Assembly (NCBI RefSeq): GCF_900589395.1
Contig: NZ_UUIS01000066.1
Span: 1 to 64,000, forward strand
Direction of reading: 5' to 3'
DNA: 64,000 bases
DNA from: Pseudomonas viridiflava
Lineage (GTDB): Bacteria > Pseudomonadota > Gammaproteobacteria > Pseudomonadales > Pseudomonadaceae
The notes under the pieces were generated by a model. It saw nothing but the letters and a program-made list of their open reading frames with translations. It did no database searches and was not told where the DNA came from. Below are positions 57,913 through 64,000 of the stretch, one piece after another. Numbering within the stretch: the first letter of the stretch is position 1; each line of letters begins with the position of its first letter. The translations under genes were made by a program, and so were the position numbers.

Positions 57913-58686
57913 ATGAAGATTTTTTTCAAAAAGGTAGCGATCGTCACTGGTGGCAGTTCCGGTATCGGTAAGGAAGTTGCCAAGCGTCTGGTCAACGCAG
58001 GTGCAGCAGTCGTCATCGGAGGCCGTGACTCCGCAAAGCTTCTCGACGTGGGTCGTGAGATTGATCCATCCGGAAAGCAGGTGCGCACATTGGCCGGTGA
58101 TATTGCCGAGCCCGCCCATGCACAGGCCCTTGTCGAGTTGGCGGTAAAGGATTTCGGCGGGCTAGACATCCTTATCAGCAATGCGGGTGTTTTCAATCCC
58201 AAGCCCTTTCTGGACGTCAGCCCCCAAGAGTACGACTGGTTTCTCGACACGATCTTGAAGGGGAAATTCTTCATGGCGCAGGCGGCCGCCAAAGCCATGG
58301 TGACGCGTGGCGGCGGTGCTATCGTACAGACCGGTTCGTTATGGGCAATCCAGGCCATCGGCGCCACTCCGTCTGCCGCGTATTCGGCGGCAAACGCTGG
58401 GGTACATGCGTTAACTCGCAATCTTGCCATTGAGCTCGCCGGATCGAAAATCCGCATCAACACAGTGGCTCCGGCTGTGGTTGAGACCCCGGTTTATAGC
58501 ACCTTTATGACCGCAGACGAGGTAAAAGCGGTGCTGCCGACCTTCAATGCTTTCCATCCACTGGGCCGCAATGGGCAGCCTTCTGATGTTGCTAAAGCAA
58601 TCTTATTTCTTGCCTCTGACGAGGCAGCATGGATTACCGGCACCATTTTGCCGGTCGATGGCGGCGTCACTGCCGGCCGCAACTGA
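57913..58686 (+). CDS. Short-chain dehydrogenase/reductase with altered catalytic motif
   Basis: This encodes 257 residues. The Rossmann start is VAIVTGGSSGIGKE (about 8-21). GRD after the second strand suggests NADP(H). ISNAGVF and the catalytic Ser region QTGSLWA follow. The catalytic Tyr157 is there, but the usual YxxxK reads YSAANAG, so the Lys is Asn161. The family tail ITGTILPVDGGVTAGRN is intact. GGAGAAAGGGGA precedes the ATG. It is co-directional with the AhpD-like gene 14 bp downstream. Activity may be altered or lost. Confidence 0.92.
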   Translation: MKIFFKKVAIVTGGSSGIGKEVAKRLVNAGAAVVIGGRDSAKLLDVGREIDPSGKQVRTLAGDIAEPAHAQALVELAVKDFGGLDILISNAGVFNPKPFLDVSPQEYDWFLDTILKGKFFMAQAAAKAMVTRGGGAIVQTGSLWAIQAIGATPSAAYSAANAGVHALTRNLAIELAGSKIRINTVAPAVVETPVYSTFMTADEVKAVLPTFNAFHPLGRNGQPSDVAKAILFLASDEAAWITGTILPVDGGVTAGRN

Positions 58687-58700
58687 GAGGTAACAACTAA

Positions 58701-59036
58701 ATGAATGACTGGAACAAGTACTCAACCGAACTGATGCAAAACGTTGGTCAGTTTGCCAAGCTCGCACCTGACACCATGCGCGGCCTCAACACAATCGGCA
58801 GCACGCCCGCCAAGCATCTGGAGCCAAAGATTCATGAACTGATTGCCCTGTCTGTAGCCATAAGCACGCGTTGTGACGGCTGCATTGCGGTACATGTGCA
58901 GGCTGCACTGAAACATGGTGCGACCCGTGAGGAAATCGCCGAGGCACTGAGCGTGGCAATCGCGTTGAATGCCGGCGCCGCCCTGGTGTATACGGCGCGA
59001 GTATTTGATGCGATATCGGCATTCGAAAAACCGTGA
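58701..59036 (+). CDS. AhpD-like carboxymuconolactone decarboxylase family protein
   Basis: This encodes 111 residues with the AhpD proton-relay motif complete: Glu46, then CDGC (Cys58, Cys61) and His65, that is E-x11-CxxC-x3-H in IHELIALSVAISTRCDGCIA. Such proteins are small oligomeric peroxidase-like or disulfide-active enzymes. It lies 14 bp after the SDR gene, probably one operon under the LysR regulator, perhaps for handling a reactive aromatic or peroxide. The substrate is unknown. Confidence 0.9.
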   Translation: MNDWNKYSTELMQNVGQFAKLAPDTMRGLNTIGSTPAKHLEPKIHELIALSVAISTRCDGCIAVHVQAALKHGATREEIAEALSVAIALNAGAALVYTARVFDAISAFEKP

Positions 59037-59179
59037 TCGGAGCGTGTTGAGGGCGAGTCCCAATACACGCGCTTTTCGCGCTCAAGATCGAGACGGTCAA
59101 TCTGAAAAGCTGCGTTGATCGTCTCGTCGGCTTATACAAATGAACAACGACCAATGCTGTGACTAACCATCGAACAGCG

Positions 59180-59485
59180 CCCCCTCCGTTATCGCACTAG
59201 GTTTTGTACGAAAAGTATTGCGGCGTACAACGGAGGCTACAGGCCATTGTGACCATGGCCGCAAACCTTCTCATCAGCTTGTCGTAACGAGTGCCTATTC
59301 TCCATTTCTCCTTTAGCTAGCCAAGCATTCGCTCGATGATGTTCCGCGGCCGATACTTTGGACGGTAGCAAGACCGGCATTTGCGTAGCATGACGCATAA
59401 AGAAATCATCGGCTGCATTCGGTAACGGTCGCAATAGCGAGCAGGTGTTCTGCGTCACAGCCTTTGTCAGCCAGTAATCCGGTGC
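59180..59485 (-). pseudogene. Remnant of an IS5-family transposase
   Basis: The minus strand shows GLLADKGCDAEHLLAIATVT, then after a frame change KYRPRNIIERMLG, an in-frame TAG in place of Trp, LKEKWRIGTRYDKLMRRFAA and MVTMA. These are C-terminal parts of IS5-type DDE transposases. The N-terminal half is missing and at least one frameshift and one nonsense codon are present, so it is dead. Confidence 0.8.
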
Positions 59486-59519
59486 ACAGCGTCAAGTAAA
59501 AAACGAGGGAAAGCCCCCT

Positions 59520-60092
59520 GCCCTGGACGATCATGAGACTAAGGCTCTGCTCGAGGCACCGGATGCAAATACGCTGAAGCGGCGAAGCGGCACCGAAACC
59601 TGGCTATTCTCGTCGTGTTGCTATATCGCGGTCTGAGTCGTTAAGAAACCCAATTCGTGGTCCGCGATATCCGAAAACGCCGAGAGGTCAAGCACCTCCA
59701 GGTCCACGGCAAGGGCGGTAAGCTGCGCTTTATTCTGCTGCCCCCCTAACCATCGAACGGATCTATAGGTATCTGGAAAAGTCCGGCCACTACCTGGTCG
59801 ACAGCAAAGCCCCCTTGTTTTTGCCTCTTCGGGGCCAGGCGACCGGGTCGACATTAGCGCCAATGGTATCTACGCCTTGGTGGGCCATTACGCGAAAATC
59901 GCCGGCATCGAGGTCGCGGGCCTCGGCGTGCATGGCCTGCGCGCGACGGCAGCGACCAATGCCTTGGAGCATGAGACGGACATCGCCAAGGTCCAGGCCT
60001 GGCTGGGTCATGTCAACATCGGCACGACCAAGATCTATGATCGGCGGCAGAACCGGCCTGAGGATTCACCGACCTACATAGTGAGGTATTGA
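59520..60092 (+). pseudogene. Decayed tyrosine recombinase (integrase)
   Basis: Across frames the plus strand gives LDDHETKALLEAPDANTLK, RDIRKRREVKHLQVHGKGGK, then TIERIYRYLEKSGHYLVDSK. The C-terminal catalytic half is intact in the last frame: GLGVHGLRATAATNAL (His-x-x-Arg), AWLGHVNIGTTKIYDRRQ with the His and the nucleophile Tyr. Frame breaks near 59620-59640, 59745-59750 and 59855-59875 destroy the gene. The N-terminal arm-binding and core domains are missing. Confidence 0.82.
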
Positions 60093-60477
60093 AAGCTCAT
60101 CTTATGCCGAGGTTTTCAAAGGTTCTTCGCTGGCCTTCCTGACTGGCAGCAATCGGCCATAAGCAGACCTTCGCCCGCATATTTACGATGCCCTACCGTT
60201 CTAATTGGCGTTGCCTCAGAATATCGGTCCACTAGCGGCTGGATGGAACCACCATGCGCATCGTCACAGACTCCCGGCCAAACGAAATCCTCAGGCTGGC
60301 GTTACGGGAATACGTCCAAGGTGTACCGTACCTCGGCCCCATTTTTCGTTGAAATGATCCATCAAAGATTTATGAGGCGCGGCGGCTGTATGTTGGCGAA
60401 AATATCAGGTGTGTATTCTTCTGGTTTGCGCCACTGACAAAGCCAGTGGCGTAAGCCAGCCTATTAATTATTTGACG
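60093..60477. other. Stretch without a supported gene
   Basis: A few short frames have no recognisable motif. The sequence follows the decayed recombinase and precedes the secreted repeat protein on the other strand. Confidence 0.5.
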
Positions 60478-60858
60478 TTACGGCTTGGCAACGTGCCAGA
60501 CTTGGTTGACGCCGTCACCGGTTGTATCCCCTGGCTTGGTATCTTTGACCCAGCTGTAAAGTGGCATGCCTTTGTATGCCCATTGTTTTGTGCCATCGTC
60601 TCGAGTGATGACAGAGTAATCATGACCCGCTTTCGCGTCTGCGGATACCGGTAGAGGTGGCCAGTTTGAAGCGCATGGCCCATTGCAGACCGACTTGCCC
60701 GAGGTGTCCTTACCGAAGGTATAAAGAGTCATACCTTTTGCGTCTACGAGTACTTTTCCCTTGTCCGTTTCAGCAAGCTTGACTGGCGCATCGGCGAGCG
60801 CCAAACCCGACATGCAGCTGGCGGCAACAGCGACGGTGAGAATCATCTTTTTGAACAT
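60478..60858 (-). CDS. Secreted protein with two Y-x4-D repeats (COG4315 type)
   Basis: This encodes 126 residues with a signal peptide (MFKKMILTVAVAASCMSGLALA). Two repeat motifs of the 'predicted lipoprotein with Yx(FWY)xxD motif' family occur: GMTLYTFGKD and GMPLYSWVKD, with CNGPCASNWPPL between them. The signal is of the normal rather than lipoprotein type. Family members are small periplasmic or secreted proteins of unknown function. AAGGAAAT precedes the start on the minus strand. Confidence 0.88.
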   Translation of the reverse strand: MFKKMILTVAVAASCMSGLALADAPVKLAETDKGKVLVDAKGMTLYTFGKDTSGKSVCNGPCASNWPPLPVSADAKAGHDYSVITRDDGTKQWAYKGMPLYSWVKDTKPGDTTGDGVNQVWHVAKP

Positions 60859-61187
60859 ATGTATTTCCTTTGGTCATTTTTAATTTTTAGAAGACCCACC
60901 TGCCTCTGAAACGGCAAGCGATCAGACAATAGACGAGCCACAAACAGGTTAATTCGACTCCATAGAAAAAACGTCCCGATATCATTTTTTGCTGGAATGC
61001 TGGGCTCTCCCCCCCCCCGGACCCTGTGCCTTCCTCAATTGAGCAAAGCGACGCTCACGGTCAAGCATCATTGGCTCATCTCAATGAGCGACGGCGATCC
61101 ATCATCCAGGACTCATCATTTTCACTCATTATTATTCACTTGGTCGTGGAGTATCAGCAGGCCCCCATGAAGGCCTGCGCTGTTCAA
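60859..61187. other. Stretch without a supported gene
   Basis: This is intergenic between two minus-strand secreted-protein genes. It contains a run of ten C residues near 61009-61018. No coding frame with motif support is seen. Confidence 0.5.
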
Positions 61188-62180
61188 TCAGTCGGCCTTG
61201 AGCGTCGACACCACCTTGTTGCTGGCGAGATCGACTGTGGAGATACTCAAGTCCTCATTGAGGACATACGCCTTCGACTTGTCTTTGGTGAAGACAATGG
61301 CCTGGCGGGGTGCCTTCAAACCGGTCACAGTGGTGGTCACTTTCAGCGTTTTGGTGTCGATCACTGAAAGGCTGTTGTCACCGAGGTTACCCGAGTAGAC
61401 GTGCAGCCCGTCTGGAGTGAGGGCTGCGCCGTAGGGGTCTTTGCCAACAATGACGGTGGTTGTGATGGCGCGTTTTTGAGTGTCGACAACTGCGATGCTG
61501 TTACTGCCGCTGTTAGCCGCGTACAGCGTATTGCCGTCCGCCGATATGGAGATGGCGCGCAACTTGTTGAAGCCAGTGATCTCACCTTCAATCGTATTGG
61601 TCTTGCTGTCGACCAAGGTAATTTTGTCCCCAAGAAAGTTGGTGACATAGACGGTTTTGCCGTCAGGACTTACTCGGATGCCCTGGCGCGGTTGGGAGAA
61701 GCCAGGTACCACAGCTACTGGCCGCTGGTGATCAAGGTCAATGACCGACAGCGTGCTGGCCGCTTCATTGTTGACGTAGAGCAGGCTTCCGTCCTTGCTG
61801 AGTGTGGTACCAAAAGCACCTGCGCCCAACGGAATATCTGCGATCACTTTTAAAGTCTTGGTGTCAATCTTGCGCACGACCCCCAAACTGCTGTCGGAGA
61901 GGTAGAACACATCGCCAGTTGGCGAAAACACAATATTTCGCGGCGTGACGTAGCCGGTGAGAACCTGGCGAACCTTACCGGTTTTCAAATCATAAACCAC
62001 TACATCTGGACGCTGACTGTAAGAGACCACCGCCGTCGTTTCATCAGGGCTGACGGCCAGCGAGTTGTTGTGAATATCGCCGTCAAACGTCCAGCGATCT
62101 TGCGCGGCCCACGCGCTCATCGATGCGGCCAACGCAACACCCAACGTCAGGGCTGTGACGGTTTTCTTTATCACATTCAT
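61188..62180 (-). CDS. Periplasmic YVTN-family beta-propeller protein (YncE-like)
   Basis: This encodes 330 residues from ATG 62180, chosen because GAGGAA lies 7 bases upstream and a clean signal peptide (MNVIKKTVTALTLGVALAAS, cleaved near SAWA) follows; a longer frame exists to 62243. At least six blade repeats are visible, for example GKTVYVTNFLGDKITLVDSK and NTLYAANSGSNSIAVVDTQ. YncE-type propellers are exported, often metal-regulated, and of unclear function. It is a single gene on the minus strand. Confidence 0.88.
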   Translation of the reverse strand: MNVIKKTVTALTLGVALAASMSAWAAQDRWTFDGDIHNNSLAVSPDETTAVVSYSQRPDVVVYDLKTGKVRQVLTGYVTPRNIVFSPTGDVFYLSDSSLGVVRKIDTKTLKVIADIPLGAGAFGTTLSKDGSLLYVNNEAASTLSVIDLDHQRPVAVVPGFSQPRQGIRVSPDGKTVYVTNFLGDKITLVDSKTNTIEGEITGFNKLRAISISADGNTLYAANSGSNSIAVVDTQKRAITTTVIVGKDPYGAALTPDGLHVYSGNLGDNSLSVIDTKTLKVTTTVTGLKAPRQAIVFTKDKSKAYVLNEDLSISTVDLASNKVVSTLKAD

Positions 62181-62337
62181 CAGAATTTCCTCATAGGGTA
62201 AGCAAGGCACCCAGTCGCGCCTTGGCATATACAACTCGTTCATCGCTGCAGGGCAATGAGTTGACTTTATGCGTCGTTGATAAATTCCGGAAACAACTTG
62301 TTTTGGTAGCTCTTACCTGTTTTATAAATAGGTCTAG

Positions 62338-63234
62338 CTACTCCTGGCTCACGAATTGACTGCATTTTTCCCAGAATCGCTCAAGCCCAGGCGAGATGTA
62401 TTTGTCCCGGTGACGGATCAGAAAAAAACGTCGGGTCAGTGCAGGCAACGCGTGCGGCAGTTCAACCAAGACTTCAGAGGCCAGTAGATCCCGAACGACC
62501 CAGCGGGACAGGCAACTGATGCCGATGCCTTGTGCGAGGGTATGCTTGATGGCCTCTGAACTGCCGATCTGGCGCGTTTCGGCGAGATCGTGCAAATGAC
62601 GCAGCAGCAATTGTTCGACTTCTTCACGGGTACCAGAACCTGGCTCGCGCAGTAGCCATTCAGCGGTACGAAGATCATCAAGTGTGACCTGCTGCTTTAG
62701 TGCCAAGGGGTGCCGTTGGCCTGCGGCAATAAGCAACTCATCAATTAGCCAAGGCTCGGCACTGAGTTCGGGCAGGTGGCAAGGCCCCTCGATCAGGCCC
62801 ATATCAATCTCGAAATCAGCGACTCTTCTTGCGATAGCCATGCTGTTGGCCATGTCGACATCGACCCTCAAATGTGGTGTTGATTGACGTAGCTCACCGA
62901 GAATCAATGGCAGAACATAATTGCCTATCGTGGTACTGCATCCTACCCGCAAGCGTGTCTTCAGCCCGGCATGGCCGGGTAAGAAACTGGCCTCTATCTG
63001 TTGTGCATTCTCAAGCATCCTTCTGGCTTGAGGCAGTAAGGCATGGCCGTTATCGTTCAGCACTAAACGCTTGCCTACACGGTCGAACAGCCTGGTATCC
63101 AAGGCGCTTTCCAACTCGTTCAGTGCGGCGCTGGTTGCAGATTGGGACAGTGACACCGAAATGGCGGCGCTGGTGGTGCTACCGTGCTGCGCGACGGCGC
63201 AGAAAATTTGTAGCTGGCGTAGGCTTAGCTTCAT
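62338..63234 (-). CDS. LysR-family regulator divergent from the TDT exporter
   Basis: This encodes 298 residues. The N-terminal winged HTH is KLSLRQLQIFCAVAQHGSTT, then SLSQSATSAALNELESALDT. The effector domain begins LRVGCSTTIGNYVLPLILGE, typical of the CysB/CbbR/YeiE-like group. It is divergent from the TehA/SLAC1-type exporter gene with a 117-bp gap that holds a palindromic site. It probably controls that exporter. Confidence 0.92.
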   Translation of the reverse strand: MKLSLRQLQIFCAVAQHGSTTSAAISVSLSQSATSAALNELESALDTRLFDRVGKRLVLNDNGHALLPQARRMLENAQQIEASFLPGHAGLKTRLRVGCSTTIGNYVLPLILGELRQSTPHLRVDVDMANSMAIARRVADFEIDMGLIEGPCHLPELSAEPWLIDELLIAAGQRHPLALKQQVTLDDLRTAEWLLREPGSGTREEVEQLLLRHLHDLAETRQIGSSEAIKHTLAQGIGISCLSRWVVRDLLASEVLVELPHALPALTRRFFLIRHRDKYISPGLERFWEKCSQFVSQE

Positions 63235-63249
63235 GTAATCTACCTTCTT

Positions 63250-63270
63250 TATAGGTCATATAAACCTATA
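63250..63270. promoter_or_regulatory. Palindrome in the LysR-exporter intergenic region
   Basis: TATAGGT (63250-63256) and ACCTATA (63264-63270) are perfect inverted repeats with a 7-base spacer. The shape suits a LysR-type binding site, immediately upstream of the lysR start and about 80 bp from the exporter. Confidence 0.5.
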
Positions 63271-63351
63271 CTATCCGTTTTTACCGCTATTCCCATCAAG
63301 CTATACTTCAACCATGTCATATCGAAGGCACACTGAAGCGGGAGCGCGAAA

Positions 63352-64000
63352 ATGAGTGAGACACGACTCGCAGCTATAATGGGCGGCAGCCATCCACTGG
63401 CGGCTTTGTCCAATCCACGAGAAGCGATCCGGCAGTTCACACCCAACTGGTTCGCCGCCACGATGGGCACCGGGATTCTGGCGCTGGCTCTGGGCCAACT
63501 GCCCTTTGTTGCGCAGTGGCCCAAAGCGTTAGGGGAAGCCTTGTGGTTTTTTAATATCGTGCTGTTTTGCCTGTTTACGCTGATGTACGCGAGCCGTTGG
63601 GTATTGTTCTTCGATGAGGCCAAACAGATCTTCGGCCACTCCACTGTATCGATGTTTTTTGGAACTATCCCCATGGGATTGGCGACCATCATCAACGGTT
63701 TTCTCCTTTATGGTTTGCCACGCTGGGGGGGTGGGGTAGTCGCTTTAGCCGAAGTGTTGTGGTGGATCGATGTCACCATGGCATTGGCCTGCGGGGTGCT
63801 GATCCCGTATATGATGTTTACTCGCCAGCAGCACAGCATTGATCAGATGACAGCGGTATGGCTGCTGCCAGTAGTTGCGGCTGAGGTGGCTGCCGCCAGT
63901 GGCGGTCTATTGGCTCCGCACCTCGCTGATGCGAGCGCACAGTTCACCATGCTCATCACCAGCTACGTGCTGTGGGCCTACTCGGTGCCCGTCGCCTTGA
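63352..64000 (+). CDS. TehA/SLAC1-type (TDT family) exporter, cut by the window end
   Basis: The first 216 codons are present and open at the window end. ATG 63352 follows GGGAG. The sequence FTPNWFAATMGTGILALALG at about residues 28-47 is the TDT-family signature in the first helix. Further helices lie near 64-82, 101-120, 130-150, 165-185 and 195-215. Relatives export C4-dicarboxylates, tellurite-related anions or sulfite. The divergent LysR gene suggests substrate-induced expression. Substrate cannot be read from this fragment. Confidence 0.88.
   Translation, partial: MSETRLAAIMGGSHPLAALSNPREAIRQFTPNWFAATMGTGILALALGQLPFVAQWPKALGEALWFFNIVLFCLFTLMYASRWVLFFDEAKQIFGHSTVSMFFGTIPMGLATIINGFLLYGLPRWGGGVVALAEVLWWIDVTMALACGVLIPYMMFTRQQHSIDQMTAVWLLPVVAAEVAAASGGLLAPHLADASAQFTMLITSYVLWAYSVPVAL

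Overview
The window looks like most of the backbone of a large conjugative plasmid from a Pseudomonas-type gammaproteobacterium. The codon use is GC-rich, a rulAB-type error-prone polymerase cassette is present, and the transfer genes follow the order of the IncI1 plasmid R64 (type IVB secretion, the Dot/Icm relatives). No relaxase gene and no recognisable oriT lie in these 64 kb, so the nicking functions must be elsewhere on the element. All assignments come from reading the sequence and from family knowledge; no search was run.

Layout. 1-2.6 kb: AT-rich leading region with the edge of an IS66-type element, a possible immunity-like protein, an XRE repressor with candidate operators, and a NusG/RfaH-like regulator with a small partner gene, followed by the transfer operon. 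2.7-15.7 kb: thin-pilus cluster pilL-N-O-P-Q-R-S, a PilT-family ATPase, pilV, a lipoprotein, a PAS-GGDEF-EAL protein and two lytic transglycosylases. 15.7-42.2 kb: type IVB conjugation machine traH-I-J-K, a 1465-residue primase-like polyvalent protein, traL-M-N-O-P-Q-R-T-U-W-X-Y, a small HTH gene, an excA-like exclusion gene, and trbA-B-C. The distal part of traY through excA is clearly AT-richer than its surroundings and looks like an exchanged cassette.

42.3-53.0 kb: maintenance region. ssb is followed by two copies of an IncFII/IncI-like replicon (about 1.6 kb each). They flank a small ParA/ribbon-helix-helix partition pair. Each replicon has a 50-codon leader ORF overlapping repA by ATGA and, on the other strand, a complete predicted CopA-type antisense RNA (promoter, stem-loop, terminator). 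The repA genes differ at only two bases that I can see, while the antisense loops have entirely different sequences on a conserved stem. Downstream are a broken DNA adenine methylase, a LexA-controlled rulR/rulA/rulB-like cassette, and a second, larger parA - triple palindrome - parB system.

53.0-64.0 kb: accessory cargo. This holds small hypothetical genes (DUF2513 among them), a MalY/PatB-type aminotransferase, a LysR/SDR/AhpD-like cluster, decayed IS5-type transposase and tyrosine recombinase genes, a secreted Y-x4-D repeat protein, a YVTN beta-propeller protein, and a LysR regulator divergent from a TehA/SLAC1-type exporter cut by the window end.

The pil and tra products together would make a mating apparatus: the pilus stabilises cell contact, the Dot-like core complex and TraJ/TraU/TrbC ATPases move DNA, the TraY/ExcA pair handles entry exclusion, and SSB plus the primase prepare the transferred strand. 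The most striking feature is the doubled replicon with diverged antisense-RNA loops, which suggests a plasmid carrying two mutually compatible copies of the same origin system.
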